Assembly: GCA_964406445.1 (NCBI GenBank)
Contig: CAYORU010000009.1
Span: 35,415 to 99,414, forward strand
Source: SG8-30 sp964406445
GTDB taxonomy: Bacteria > Pseudomonadota > Gammaproteobacteria > Steroidobacterales > Steroidobacteraceae
DNA length: 64,000 nucleotides
Direction: 5' to 3'
A model generated the notes under the pieces. The model was not told the origin of the DNA and ran no database searches. It saw nothing but the letters and a program-made list of their open reading frames with translations. The position numbers and the translations under genes were made by a program. This document shows positions 33,943 through 43,805 of the stretch, piece after piece; position 1 is the stretch's first letter; every line of letters starts with the position of its first letter.

Positions 33943-35205
33943 CTAGCTTTGGACCTCCAGAAGCTCGCGGTAGAGAGAGCTGAATCGCGGCACGAGCCGT
34001 CGAGCCGAGAATCTTTGCTCAGAATGGGAGCGGGCGGCGCCACCGAGCATCTGGCGATGCGTCGGGTCGTCGATGATCCGCGCAATGCCCGCTGCAAGTT
34101 GACTGGTGTCAAACGGCGGCGCGAGGTAGCCCGTCGATCCGTCCGACACGCATTCTGGTAGCCCCCCGGTCGCGAACGCTACTACCGGCCGGCCACAACA
34201 CTGCGCTTCCACGGCGATATTCGGAAGGTTCTCGAAGCGCGAAGGGACGACCACGACATCCGCCGCAGCGTAAACGTCCATGAGATGCTCGGTGCCCTTG
34301 ATATAGCCAAAGTAAGTCGCCGGGACTGGCCAGTGCTCGCCGGGCTCCGGGAACGACTGACCGAAAATGCCGAGTCGAAACGGTCGTTTCCGCCCTGCCG
34401 CGAGACGCTCGAGCGCCGTCTTTAGAAGATCCGCGCCTTTGTTCTTGTCGGATGTACCGCCGATCGCGCCAAACACGACAAGCGGCTCGTCAGCTGGCAG
34501 CTTGAGGCGGGCGCGCGCCTCTGCCTTCGGCCGCGGACGCCATGTATCAGTGTCGATCGGGTTTGGAATGACTTCTATGCGCCAGTCCCGCAGCAGCAAG
34601 CTGCTCGCGGCGCGATTCGCCAGCCAGCGGCTTGGACAGACGGCCGTCATCGGCTTGTTCCAAGCGATGCGTTTTCGGCTCCAGACCCAACGGTCGAGAT
34701 CGAGCCCGCGTGAGCGGATTGTATCGCTGTCGACAACGTACCCGCGCCGCCAGCGCTCCGCGTCGGGCCAGATAGCAATATGCTCAGCACCGCGCATCGC
34801 CCACTCGTCGTGGAGGGTCCACACAACTGGCTTGTCCAGGCGCGCGATCTGCTTCACGGAAAGCATCTCGCCACCGATCCAGTGCAGGTGCAGGACATCC
34901 TCTGGCCCTGAATCCAGTTCGCGTCGGAGTCGGGTCGGAAACATGGCCAGCGTGCGATACGTGCCGTCCTTGGGACCTAGGGTGCGCGCCGCGCGCGCGG
35001 CGAACGAGTAACGCGCCCGCGCAAGCATCCGTCCGACGATGCCCTGCTGCGCCACAACCGTTGTATCGTCCGTCCGCTTCTCGACGACGCGCATCCGGCT
35101 GGTAAGGCCGCCGTCTAGCAACGCACGGTGCAGCCGGTGCGCCGCGACGAAGGCTCCACCGCCGGCGTCAGCGTACGAAACGACGCAGACGCTAAGCCTA
35201 CTCAC
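33943..35205 (-). CDS. GT4-family glycosyltransferase
   Basis: 420 residues. N-terminal SVCVVSYADAGGGAFVAAHR, DVLHLHWIGGEML, TLHDEWAMRGAEH, then the donor domain: GGTSDKNKGADLLKTALERL, FGYIKGTEHLMDVYA and ENLPNIAVEAQCCGRPVVAF. I take the GTG at 35205, which overlaps the stop of the flippase gene (GTGA). Resembles WcaC/WbcN-like transferases of colanic-acid-type clusters. Donor unknown. Confidence 0.86.
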   Translation of the reverse strand: MSRLSVCVVSYADAGGGAFVAAHRLHRALLDGGLTSRMRVVEKRTDDTTVVAQQGIVGRMLARARYSFAARAARTLGPKDGTYRTLAMFPTRLRRELDSGPEDVLHLHWIGGEMLSVKQIARLDKPVVWTLHDEWAMRGAEHIAIWPDAERWRRGYVVDSDTIRSRGLDLDRWVWSRKRIAWNKPMTAVCPSRWLANRAASSLLLRDWRIEVIPNPIDTDTWRPRPKAEARARLKLPADEPLVVFGAIGGTSDKNKGADLLKTALERLAAGRKRPFRLGIFGQSFPEPGEHWPVPATYFGYIKGTEHLMDVYAAADVVVVPSRFENLPNIAVEAQCCGRPVVAFATGGLPECVSDGSTGYLAPPFDTSQLAAGIARIIDDPTHRQMLGGAARSHSEQRFSARRLVPRFSSLYRELLEVQS

Positions 35206-36746
35206 GCGCCCGTCCCCGCCGACGGCCGACGACGAGCGCGCAGCAGAGTCATCACTTCCGCTCGAAGTGCGGGCAGCGCCAACGCGAGCGATACAGCCAC
35301 CAGCAGGCCGAGCGAAAATGTCCCTGCGACCCACTGCCACCATGTGGCGCGCACGAGCCAGGGCGAGGCTACTGCCGCAAGCCCAACGATGGTCATTAGC
35401 TTCGCGGCACGCTCAATCAGCCGCCGATGATCGGCGGCCGGCCAGTCCCCTATGCTGCGCGCTGTCAGAGCGGCAACGGCTGGTGTGAGGACCAGCGCAG
35501 CAAAAAGCGTAGCGAGTGGCGCCCCATGCAGCCCGACCGTCGGCACAAGCAGAATTAGCAGCAAGGCGCGTACCAAGTGCTCTACCGTCCACAACCGTGC
35601 CGAAGCGTCGGTCGCACCAAGGTTGAAACTCAGGTGTTGGAGGCTACGCAGCGTCGCGCCAGCCAGCCCGGCAACCACCGCCAACATCGTAAAGCCCTGC
35701 CCCGCGTAGTGCTCCGCACCGACCCACAGTGTCACGAAGCCGCTGTTGGCGCCGGCACATATCGAGAGCGAGAAAACAATCAGGGCAGCCACGACCAGTG
35801 CCCAGCGGCCCAATCCCCGCAGGAAGGTGCGACGGTCGGCACCTCCCTGGAGGTGGCTGATGGCGCCGCTGCTCGCGACCAGCGCCAGGTTAAAGAGCAT
35901 TTCCGCAACCTGCACGGACCGAATGGATACTGAATAGGCGACCGTTGCCTCGGGCCCAATGAAGCGACCGATCAGAACGGCCGGAAGTCCGAGCGCCATC
36001 TGCCCGGTCGATCGCGCACCGAGCAGTGAGGGTGCGGAGCGCCGGTAGTCGCCGAAGACCTCAGACGACCAGGCTGGTCGTTGTCCGGTCGCCCGGCATA
36101 GCGCCAGCGCGTGCGGCACCCCGACCACCACCGGTACGAGGAAACGCACCAATCCGCCTACAGCGAGTGCAAGCAGTCCCCAGCCGATCCACAGCGCCCC
36201 GACAGTCACTGCAATCGCCAGCAAATCGCCCGCTATCCCGGCAATGACCACCGGTCCGACACGCTGGAAAGCCGCCGCAAATCCCTTCAGGAACTCAAGC
36301 GCCACGGCCACAGCGGTCGTGAGCGATGCGATCCAGAACGCTTGGCGCAGCGGTTCGACATACTCCTTGTCGACCCGAAACCAGCCGGGAACCCAAAGGC
36401 TAGCGAGCAGGCCAAGTGAGAATAGGACGAGCATCAAGCCGAGGGTGATTACGGCTCCGTGCCAGAAGTACGAAACGGCAACATCGACGTCGCCCCGCCC
36501 AAACGCCGCGCCACAGCGCTGGGTCGTAAGCGCGGAGATACCGAAGTCCATCATGGCCAGCCAGACCAGGACGCCACCGGAGGCGAGCCACAGCCCATAC
36601 AACTGGCTACCGAGATGATCCAGGTACATGGGTACCAGCAGGATCGACTGGGCCGTGTAGATCAGAGTCGCCAGCCAGCCACCGGCCGCCAGCAGAGACA
36701 CCGCTCGGCCGCGCGACGTGCCGCCGTCGTCGAGCCTGATCGACAT
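35202..36746 (-). CDS. Wzx-like polysaccharide flippase
   Basis: 514 residues, about 13-14 membrane helices, MOP-superfamily style: N-terminal LLAAGGWLATLIYTAQSILL with GSQLYGLWLASGGVL and later GPEATVAYSVSIRSVQVAEM. Predicted to flip lipid-linked repeat units across the inner membrane. I choose ATG 36746, ten bases after the wzz stop. The only flippase candidate in the cluster. Confidence 0.85.
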   Translation of the reverse strand: MSIRLDDGGTSRGRAVSLLAAGGWLATLIYTAQSILLVPMYLDHLGSQLYGLWLASGGVLVWLAMMDFGISALTTQRCGAAFGRGDVDVAVSYFWHGAVITLGLMLVLFSLGLLASLWVPGWFRVDKEYVEPLRQAFWIASLTTAVAVALEFLKGFAAAFQRVGPVVIAGIAGDLLAIAVTVGALWIGWGLLALAVGGLVRFLVPVVVGVPHALALCRATGQRPAWSSEVFGDYRRSAPSLLGARSTGQMALGLPAVLIGRFIGPEATVAYSVSIRSVQVAEMLFNLALVASSGAISHLQGGADRRTFLRGLGRWALVVAALIVFSLSICAGANSGFVTLWVGAEHYAGQGFTMLAVVAGLAGATLRSLQHLSFNLGATDASARLWTVEHLVRALLLILLVPTVGLHGAPLATLFAALVLTPAVAALTARSIGDWPAADHRRLIERAAKLMTIVGLAAVASPWLVRATWWQWVAGTFSLGLLVAVSLALALPALRAEVMTLLRARRRPSAGTGA

Positions 36747-36756
36747 TCGGGGCAGA

Positions 36757-37716
36757 TCAACGACGCCGGCGCAGCGCGAGCACAATCGCCACAGCGCAGC
36801 CCGCAAGGGCGCCGAGCATCGTCGCGGCGATCGATATCTGCGCGCGTTTGGGCCGCAGCCTGTCGCGCGGCCCCGGCGCCACGGCAGGGTCGATCACGCG
36901 CAGCGCATAGTCCGGTCGTGTGTTGGCGAGCATCAGCGTCTTCTGCTGGGCCTCGACGAGTTGGAACATCGAGGTGCGCAGTTCAACTTTTTCAATCCGT
37001 CCGAGTTCGCGGTCGAGGTAGGCGAGCGTGTCGGTCGCCTCCTGGATTGCACGCTGGCGCAGCGTTTCGTTAGCGAGGGCCACGAGGCCGTTCGCCCAAT
37101 CCGCTGCGACGGCTGGATCCTTCCAATCGACGGCGACGGTGACCATTCCCGTCTTTCGGTCCTCCGCCACGGTGCGAACACGCTCGTCAAACACCCGAAA
37201 CCCGTCGCGGAGGGTAGGCATGCGGCGTGGATCGCTCTCGATCCAGGCACCGCGATCGGCATCCCACTGCTTCTCGAACAGCACTGGCAGCAAACTTCGC
37301 TCCTCGATGAACCGCTCGGTCAGTGCACGCGAGCGCAGAGTCGCAATAGTCTCAGCTTCGCTGGACCCCGTCGGGAGCAGACCGCCGGCCAGTCCGGCAA
37401 GCCCGCCGAGCTGGCCAGCGATGGAGCGGCCGAGCGCGCTCGCGGCACTATCCTCACGCGGCACAACAACAGTCTCAGCACGGTAGACAGGCGTCATGAG
37501 AAGCGCAGTGGTCACGCCGGAGGCGGCCCCGAGCAGAGTCAACAGCAAAATTGGCTTCCACCATTCGAGCAATGCCTGCAGTAGATCTCCTAGCGTGAAG
37601 GGCTGTACCGCACGCTCTTCGGCGCCTATTGGCACAAGGTAGGCCTGGAACGGCTGCGGCGGCATTGAAGGCCCGGGAGGTGCGTTGGGACGATCTGGGG
37701 TATTCACTTTGGTCAA
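36757..37716 (-). CDS. Wzz-family chain-length determinant
   Basis: 319 residues with a transmembrane segment near residues 52-75 (WWKPILLLTLLGAASGVTTA), a periplasmic helical domain with a coiled-coil-like region (about 215-260), and a second membrane segment at about 297-315. The pre-TM2 segment RVIDPAVAPGPRDRLRPKR is the Pro-rich Wzz/GNVR motif. No C-terminal tyrosine kinase domain is attached. Start is probably TTG 37716, one base after the stop of the export gene; a GTG three codons later is an alternative. Confidence 0.85.
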   Translation of the reverse strand: MTKVNTPDRPNAPPGPSMPPQPFQAYLVPIGAEERAVQPFTLGDLLQALLEWWKPILLLTLLGAASGVTTALLMTPVYRAETVVVPREDSAASALGRSIAGQLGGLAGLAGGLLPTGSSEAETIATLRSRALTERFIEERSLLPVLFEKQWDADRGAWIESDPRRMPTLRDGFRVFDERVRTVAEDRKTGMVTVAVDWKDPAVAADWANGLVALANETLRQRAIQEATDTLAYLDRELGRIEKVELRTSMFQLVEAQQKTLMLANTRPDYALRVIDPAVAPGPRDRLRPKRAQISIAATMLGALAGCAVAIVLALRRRR

Positions 37717-37717
37717 G

Positions 37718-40453
37718 CTAGAACGAGTTCACCGCCGCCACGGCCACGGCAACGTTATAGAGAATCTGCGTGACGCTGGTCCACAGCGTCAGCGGCCTCA
37801 CCTGCTGCGCATCGAGCGGCACAACGACAGTGTCTCCTGGCCGGATCTGCTGGTTGCCGCCGCGGCTGAACCAGCCGCTGCTCATGCCGGCATCGACCTG
37901 CCCGTTCGCGCGGATCACGAACACGCGCTTCTCGTCGGCGCGCTGCGTGAAGCCGCCGCTGCGCGCGATGTAGTCGTTGCGCGTGAGGCTGGCCTGATAG
38001 AGGTGCGAGGTCGCGCTCTGCACCTCGCCGATGACCGTCACCTCCTGGGTCTGGCGCGGCACGATGAGTTCGTCGCCGTCCCTGACGATGACGTCGTCGG
38101 CAGACCCGATGCGCGAGGCGACGAGCTTATCGAGCTCGATCACGAGCCGGCCGACGGCCTTGGTGGACTTGAGATCGGCCAGCAGTCCCTGCCCGGCGGC
38201 GATGGCCTGCGAGGCGCCTTCCTGCCCGGCCTGGGCCTGCTGCAACGAGAGCGAGGCAAGCTCGCGCTGTAGCCGGTCGGCGAGCACGTCGAGCTGCTTC
38301 TGTTCGCGCTCGCGCAGCTCCTTGCGCGTGAAGACGCTGCCCTCGACGAAGGCGAGGTCGGTCAGTCCACCGGCCCGCTCGATCACCGAGCGCAGCGTTT
38401 CGCCGCGCTTGATCGGGTAGGTGCCGGGGAAGCGCACCTCGCCGCGCAGGGTGACGGCTTCCTGCTCGCCCCACTCGGGGATCTCGCGGATGATCAGGAA
38501 GTCGAAAGGCCGCAACGGCAAGTCCGAGGCCGCATCTCCCGCCAGCACTCGCGCGAGGTCGATGTCCATGACGGCGGTCTGGCGGCGCTCGCCGTTCACG
38601 ATCTCGTACCGGGCCAGCTCAGCGGTGCCACCGTAGGCGGCCTGGTCGAGGCTGCCGCCGGCGCGGATGAGGTCGCTCACGGTCATGCCGGGCTCGAGCG
38701 GATACTGCCCGGGCACCTTCACGCGACCGCCCACCGAGACCACCTGCCGTGGCTGGTCACGACCGCTCTGCCGGTCGAGGTCGGCGATGATCGCATCTAC
38801 CACCCGATCGCGGCGGCTGGCGAGGTCGAACACGAACACGCGATCACGCGCCTCGAGCGGCAGGTCGGCGGCGGTCCCACGGCCGGCGAAGGCTGCGTCG
38901 AGATCGGCGGAGACGGCCGAAACCTGCCGCCCGGGGCCGCTCTCGCGGCGGATCAACACGTAATGCAGGTCGGCGAGCGGCTTGAGCTCGTCCAGGCTGC
39001 CGACGAGGTCGGTGAGGCGCATGCCCGCGCGATGCTGCACGCGCCCGGGCCGGTGCACGTGGCCTTCGAGGGAGACGACGCCCTCGAGGCTCTCGCGGAT
39101 GGGGCGGATCCGGATGGCATCGCCGGTCTGCAGCCGCACGCCGCGGCCCTGGGGCGTGGTGAGGTCGACGTCCACCACCGCGCGGTTACGGCGGTCGTCG
39201 ATGCGCTCGAGCGTCGCGGTGCGCGGGTCGGCGAACGGCGTCAGGCCGCCGGCGAGATACAGGATGTCCGCGGCCACGGCGCCCGGCTTCACCTCGTAGA
39301 TCGCCGGCCGCTGGATCTCGCCCTCGACCGACACGGTGGTGCCCACCGGCGGGATGAAGATCACGTCGCCCGGCAGCAGGCGCAGGTCGTTGCTGGTGTC
39401 GCCGTTCAGCAGCAGGTCGTAGAAATCGAGCGAGCGAACCACCTGGCCGCCGCGCTTCAGCTGGATGTTCCTGAGCGAACCGATGGGCTTGACTCCGCCG
39501 CTCGCGAACAGCGCATTGGTGATGGTCGACAGTCCGCTCACCGTGTAGGATCCGGGCCGCTCGGCCTCGCCGAGCACGAACACCTGGATGGAGCGCAGCT
39601 GCCCCATCGAGACGCTCGCGCGCATGCCGATCATCTGCTCGGCGACGCGCTGCTCGAGCAGGTCCTTGGCGGACGCGAAACGCAGGCCCGCGACCGCAAT
39701 CGGGCCGAGGTCGGGAAAGTCCACCGCGCCATCTCGGCCGACGGTGAGCGTGTAGCGCCCGCCGCGCTCGCCGACGAGCAGCACCTCGAAGGTGTCGCCG
39801 GGCCCGACCACATACTCTGCGGGCACGGGGATGTCGGTCGCCGGCGCGAACGTCGTGGGCACGCTCGTGAAGAGGTCGTAGCCAAAGGGCTTGAGCACCG
39901 GCTCGACGGGCAGCAGGCTGACGGTGAGCTTGAAGTCCTTCAGGGCCGGGTCGGAGTTGAGCCGCAGCCCGGCCTGCTCGACGTCGAGGCCCGCGAGGAC
40001 GATCGGCGGCGTGGCGGGCAGGGCGAGCACTCCGGCCCGGTCGAGCTGGTAGGGATTCCCGGCGAGCATGCGCGCGCGAAGTTCCTCGAGCGCCAGCTCG
40101 GCGCCTGGCTCGCGCGGCGGCGCCTCCTCGGGCACTGGCCGGATCTCGACCTCGAGCAGCAGGCTGTCCTTGGCGCGAAACCGCGGCGCCTGTTCCATGG
40201 TCTCGAACAGTCCCTGGGACGCAGCCTGCTCGCGCGGCATGGAGGTCGGTGCAGCTGTCGAAAGCCCCGTGCCACCCTTGCCGGCCTGGCCGTTCCGCCC
40301 TTCTGACATCTGCCTGAGGATTTCCTGCTGCTGCGCGGGCGGCAGCGAGCGGAACACCTCGAGCTGCTCGGCGGTCTGCGCGAAGGCCGGCGCGGCAAGA
40401 CCGGCCGCGAGCGACAGCGCAACGAGTATCCGGCCGACCACGCGCATCATCAT
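37718..40453 (-). CDS. outer-membrane polysaccharide export protein with six SLBB domains
   Basis: 911 residues from ATG 40453, which overlaps the wzi stop (TGATG) with AGAGG about eight bases upstream. Sec signal peptide (LVALSLAAGLAAPAFA). A Poly_export domain begins near residue 210 (EYVVGPGDTFEVLL), followed by six SLBB-type beta-grasp units: VFVLGEAERPGSY, VSVEGEIQRPAIY, VSLEGHVHRPGRV, VSVGGRVKVPGQY, VTLRGEVRFPGTY and VTVIGEVQSATSH. Wza of E. coli is only about 380 residues with fewer SLBB units, so this would form a taller periplasmic channel. No lipobox cysteine. Ends in an amphipathic stretch that may enter the membrane. Confidence 0.88.
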   Translation of the reverse strand: MMMRVVGRILVALSLAAGLAAPAFAQTAEQLEVFRSLPPAQQQEILRQMSEGRNGQAGKGGTGLSTAAPTSMPREQAASQGLFETMEQAPRFRAKDSLLLEVEIRPVPEEAPPREPGAELALEELRARMLAGNPYQLDRAGVLALPATPPIVLAGLDVEQAGLRLNSDPALKDFKLTVSLLPVEPVLKPFGYDLFTSVPTTFAPATDIPVPAEYVVGPGDTFEVLLVGERGGRYTLTVGRDGAVDFPDLGPIAVAGLRFASAKDLLEQRVAEQMIGMRASVSMGQLRSIQVFVLGEAERPGSYTVSGLSTITNALFASGGVKPIGSLRNIQLKRGGQVVRSLDFYDLLLNGDTSNDLRLLPGDVIFIPPVGTTVSVEGEIQRPAIYEVKPGAVAADILYLAGGLTPFADPRTATLERIDDRRNRAVVDVDLTTPQGRGVRLQTGDAIRIRPIRESLEGVVSLEGHVHRPGRVQHRAGMRLTDLVGSLDELKPLADLHYVLIRRESGPGRQVSAVSADLDAAFAGRGTAADLPLEARDRVFVFDLASRRDRVVDAIIADLDRQSGRDQPRQVVSVGGRVKVPGQYPLEPGMTVSDLIRAGGSLDQAAYGGTAELARYEIVNGERRQTAVMDIDLARVLAGDAASDLPLRPFDFLIIREIPEWGEQEAVTLRGEVRFPGTYPIKRGETLRSVIERAGGLTDLAFVEGSVFTRKELREREQKQLDVLADRLQRELASLSLQQAQAGQEGASQAIAAGQGLLADLKSTKAVGRLVIELDKLVASRIGSADDVIVRDGDELIVPRQTQEVTVIGEVQSATSHLYQASLTRNDYIARSGGFTQRADEKRVFVIRANGQVDAGMSSGWFSRGGNQQIRPGDTVVVPLDAQQVRPLTLWTSVTQILYNVAVAVAAVNSF

Positions 40454-41925
40454 CAGAACTGCCTCTGCCATTGCGCGAAGCCGCGCAGCTCGTCTTCGTC
40501 GATGCCGGCGGCATCTGACTCGCGCTGCTTGTAGCCCACGCCGAGCTTGAGGTCGCCGCCGAGAAACTCCCTGCGGTGATACACGTCCGCGGACACGAGG
40601 TCCAGCGGTACCGGGGTAAGCGTATGCGCCGGGTTCGCTCCCTTGCGGTTGAGCTTGGCGGTCTGGGCGGCGACTTCCCAGCTGCTGCCGTCGCCGTTCA
40701 CCCAGAGCGCGCCGATGGCCCACTGCTGGCCGTCGCCGTCGAGCGCGTGCCCGATGCTGCGACCGAGGTGCTGGTAGCCGTCGGTGTAGATCACGTTGCG
40801 GTAGGCACAGCCGAAGTCTGGCTCGCTGTCGTTGAAGCCGCAGGCGGTGTCGGCGTATTCGACATGCACGCGCCAGGTGGCCGCGCCCATCCCGCCCCAG
40901 GTCTCGAGGCCGAACTGGCCGAGGTACTTGCTCGGCATCTTGTTGGCCTCGTCCTCGCCGATGCCTTGCCCGTAGAGCGCCACCGGCAGCCACGGCAGCG
41001 ACCAGCGGAAGTCGACGCCCGCGAGTTGGTTGCCCGGCTGGTCCTCGGGCGCCTGGTCGTTGTCGTTGGCGATGAGCATGTCCCAGACGGTGTCGAGCCC
41101 GCAGTCGCGGCCGTCGCCGCATAGCTGGGCGCTGCGCGAGAAGCCGATCTCCACCCGGTCGTGCGGCTTCCAGGTGACGCGCATCGCGAAGAAGTGCGCG
41201 TTGGGAAAGTCCTCGCGCTCGTCGTCGAGCCGGCCGTAGCTCATCGCGAGCCGCCACTGGCCGATCCAGGAAAGCCACTTGTTCTCGAATGGATCGGAAT
41301 AGTTTCGTTCGAGCGTCACGGACGGAATCGGCCGGTGGTTGGTGCCGAGGATCAGGCTGCCTTCCCAGCCCGGGCCCCACCAGCGGTCGATCCAGCCGGC
41401 GGTGATCATCCAGTTGCCGAGGACGGCGCCGACGTAGCTGCCGTCCGGGCGCACGGTCTTGTCGTCGTCCGCGTCGGCGACGACCGTCGCCTGCAGGCGC
41501 GCGGCGAGGATTTCGCCCGTGTACTGCATCGAGCCGGCAAGCTCGCCCTCCTCGCGCGGCACGTCGGCGAAGCGGCGCAGCGTCATGGGCTCGCCGGAGG
41601 CGGCGACGCGCCCCTCGGCGCGCCAGGCGCCGACCTCGGTGGCGGCGAGTGCTGCCTTCGTCACCCGGCCGAGCGCGGCGACGAGGTGCGCCGGACGGGT
41701 CGCGGCGTGATCGAGGGCCGCGAGGTCACGCGCGACCTCGCCCCAGGCCACCGGCCAGGCCGAGAGCGGCGCGCGGATCAGGCCGCTGTCCGAGAGCAAC
41801 TGGAGATCGTGGCGAAGACGCGCGTCGCCGGGCGCGGCCCAGGGGTCCGCGGTGGCGGTCTCGGCGGTCCCCGCCAGCGCGAGGAGGCAGGCGGCGGCGA
41901 AGGCGTGAGGGCGAACAGCGATCAA
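40453..41925 (-). CDS. Wzi-family capsule assembly outer-membrane protein
   Basis: 490 residues from TTG 41925, supported by AGGGGA about six bases upstream; the start opens a signal peptide (AFAAACLLALAGTAETATA). The body is rich in alternating aromatic beta-strands (GNWMITAGWIDRWWGPGWEG, SFDPFENKWLSW-like), the Wzi/CapsuleAssembly 18-strand barrel pattern. Wzi binds the extruded polymer at the surface. Paralogue of the 42082 protein. A sigma-70-type promoter lies at 42031-42060, so this gene heads the wzi-export-wzz-wzx operon. Confidence 0.85.
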   Translation of the reverse strand: MIAVRPHAFAAACLLALAGTAETATADPWAAPGDARLRHDLQLLSDSGLIRAPLSAWPVAWGEVARDLAALDHAATRPAHLVAALGRVTKAALAATEVGAWRAEGRVAASGEPMTLRRFADVPREEGELAGSMQYTGEILAARLQATVVADADDDKTVRPDGSYVGAVLGNWMITAGWIDRWWGPGWEGSLILGTNHRPIPSVTLERNYSDPFENKWLSWIGQWRLAMSYGRLDDEREDFPNAHFFAMRVTWKPHDRVEIGFSRSAQLCGDGRDCGLDTVWDMLIANDNDQAPEDQPGNQLAGVDFRWSLPWLPVALYGQGIGEDEANKMPSKYLGQFGLETWGGMGAATWRVHVEYADTACGFNDSEPDFGCAYRNVIYTDGYQHLGRSIGHALDGDGQQWAIGALWVNGDGSSWEVAAQTAKLNRKGANPAHTLTPVPLDLVSADVYHRREFLGGDLKLGVGYKQRESDAAGIDEDELRGFAQWQRQF

Positions 41926-42030
41926 CCGGCATCCCCTGCGGCAAAGGCGCCAGGCCGGGTCGCGACGAGCCACGAGGCCGTCGCAGGAATCCCGCCTAAG
42001 CGCCCGATCCTGCTGCGAAAAATCGCCGGC

Positions 42031-42060
42031 ATTGTAGGCAGCGCGGGGGCGCCTATGCAA
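42031..42060 (-). promoter_or_regulatory. sigma-70-type promoter of the export operon
   Basis: Minus strand: -35 TTGCAT (42055-42060), 18-base spacer, -10 TACAAT (42031-42036). Predicted start near 42024 gives a leader of about 100 bases before the TTG at 41925. The same hexamer spacing is seen before the paralogous wzi gene (43671-43700). Confidence 0.65.
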
Positions 42061-42081
42061 CAGAATATCGGTCGCCGGCGG

Positions 42082-43563
42082 CTAGCGCCCGCCGGTCCCG
42101 AACCGCCGCTCGAAGCCGATGAAGCCGGCCGCGCGGGTGTCCGTGCTGCCGTCGGCGTCGCGGCGGTGTTCGGCGCCGAGGCGGATCCTGAGCGTTCCCC
42201 AGTCGAAGTCGCGCCTCGCCCCGGCCGCGAGGTCGTAGAAGTCGACCGGCGTGGGCGAGATCGTGTGCCAGGGGTCGGGTTCGCCGCCGCGGTTGATCGC
42301 CGCGGCCCGGGCGCGCAGGTCGACCCACCAGCCAGCGTCCGTGGACCACATCGCGCCGAGGGTCCCCATGCGCCCGTCGCTGTCGAGCACATGCCCGATC
42401 ACGCGCCCGCGGAAGCGATAGCCCTCCGCGAAGAACAGCGACTGGCGGTAGGCGCAGTCGAACACCTTGCTCGCCGTCGAGGACGTGCACTTGATGTCCA
42501 CGTACTCGGCGAACAGGTGCAGGTCGCGTCCGGCGATTCGCAGCTGGCCCTCGACCCCGGCGAGGCCCAGCCACTTGATCGGGGCGACGCTCGACTGGTC
42601 CTCGCCGATCATCTGCAGGTACACCGCGTAGGGCGCGTCGCCGACCGGCGAGGACCAGCGCAGCTCGAAGCCCGCCATCTGGTTGCCGGGCTCGTCCTCG
42701 GCCGCCACGTCGGCCCCGGCGTTGTCGTTGCCGACCAGCAGGTCGCCGAAGGACGACAGGCTGCAGGGCAGCCCCTCGCCGCAGAACTGCGCGCTGCGCG
42801 AGAGCGCGATCTCGAGGCCGGGCAGCGGTCGCGCCGCGACCCGCAGGCCGAGGAACAGCGGCCGGTCGACGTCGGTGCGCTCGTTCTCGAGCGCGCCGAG
42901 GAAGGCCGTCGCGCGCCAGGGCCCAAGCCAGCTGAGCCAGCGTGACTCGAAGGGCGTGCTGCGGATGCGGTCGAGCGCCAGGCCGGGGATCGGCCGGGGG
43001 TTGTTCGAGAGGATCAGGCTGCCGTCCCAGCCCGGGCCCCACCAGCGATCGAGCCAGCCGGCCGAGAGCCGCCAGTTGGCGGCGTCCAGGGCCGCGTAGC
43101 TGCCGTCGGGACGAAACGGCAGGTCGTCGTCGGGATTGGCGGCGAGCGACAGCTCGAGCCGCGCGCCTGCGCGCGTGCCGCGCCAGGACTGCGCGATGCC
43201 CACGACGCCGTCGGCGCGAGGCTCGGCCTCGAAGCCGTGCAGCAGGCCCGGGTCGCCGCCGGTGGCGTAGGCCCGCGCGCCCGAGGGCAGGCCGCAGTGC
43301 TGATGCAGGCGGCCCAGCGCCGCGGCGAGGCGCTCAGGCGGCGCATCCCCGGCGGCACGACCGGCCGTGAGCGCATCGCAGACGTCCTCGCGCGGGATAG
43401 GCCAGCCGAGCATCGGCAGGTCGAGCCAGCCGGCATCCACCAGCGACGCCAGGTCGCTGCGCAGGCGCGCGTCGCCGGGCTCGAACCAGTCGGAGGCTGC
43501 CGCCGGGACGGCGAGGACCGAGGCCAGGATTCCGGCGGAGAATCCGCGGCGCGCTGCGATCAT
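42082..43563 (-). CDS. second Wzi-family outer-membrane protein
   Basis: 493 residues, signal peptide LASVLAVPAAA, same aromatic barrel pattern as its neighbour (LSAGWLDRWWGPGWDGSLIL is almost identical to the paralogue's segment). GGGGAAG precedes the ATG at 43563. Has its own promoter at 43671-43700 and could also be read through into the export operon. Two Wzi-like proteins suggest two acceptor surfaces or a homologous pair with different polymer contacts; that is inference. Confidence 0.85.
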   Translation of the reverse strand: MIAARRGFSAGILASVLAVPAAASDWFEPGDARLRSDLASLVDAGWLDLPMLGWPIPREDVCDALTAGRAAGDAPPERLAAALGRLHQHCGLPSGARAYATGGDPGLLHGFEAEPRADGVVGIAQSWRGTRAGARLELSLAANPDDDLPFRPDGSYAALDAANWRLSAGWLDRWWGPGWDGSLILSNNPRPIPGLALDRIRSTPFESRWLSWLGPWRATAFLGALENERTDVDRPLFLGLRVAARPLPGLEIALSRSAQFCGEGLPCSLSSFGDLLVGNDNAGADVAAEDEPGNQMAGFELRWSSPVGDAPYAVYLQMIGEDQSSVAPIKWLGLAGVEGQLRIAGRDLHLFAEYVDIKCTSSTASKVFDCAYRQSLFFAEGYRFRGRVIGHVLDSDGRMGTLGAMWSTDAGWWVDLRARAAAINRGGEPDPWHTISPTPVDFYDLAAGARRDFDWGTLRIRLGAEHRRDADGSTDTRAAGFIGFERRFGTGGR

Positions 43564-43670
43564 GAGGCTTCCCCTGCCACGCGGCGCACGACTTTCCGCC
43601 CGTCGCGCCGCCGATGCAGCGACTTGGGAAGGTGTCGGGCGCCAGGTCCTGTCAATGAAGTGCGGGCGCG

Positions 43671-43700
43671 ATTGTAGGCGCCTGCCAAGAAACCGGGCAA
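43671..43700 (-). promoter_or_regulatory. sigma-70-type promoter of the second wzi gene
   Basis: Minus strand: -35 TTGCCC (43695-43700), 18-base spacer, -10 TACAAT (43671-43676), about 100 bases before the start codon at 43563. Hexamers and spacing match the 42031-42060 promoter, including the following GCGCC/GCCGG bases, so the two were probably duplicated with their genes. Confidence 0.65.
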
Positions 43701-43805
43701 CCCGACGCGCGAGTTGGCAAATCTGCGGCAAAGGAGTGAATTGTCGCGAGCACATCGACGCCGCGAGCCACGACTCCGTGAAAATCGGGCAGCTCCTTGC
43801 AATGA

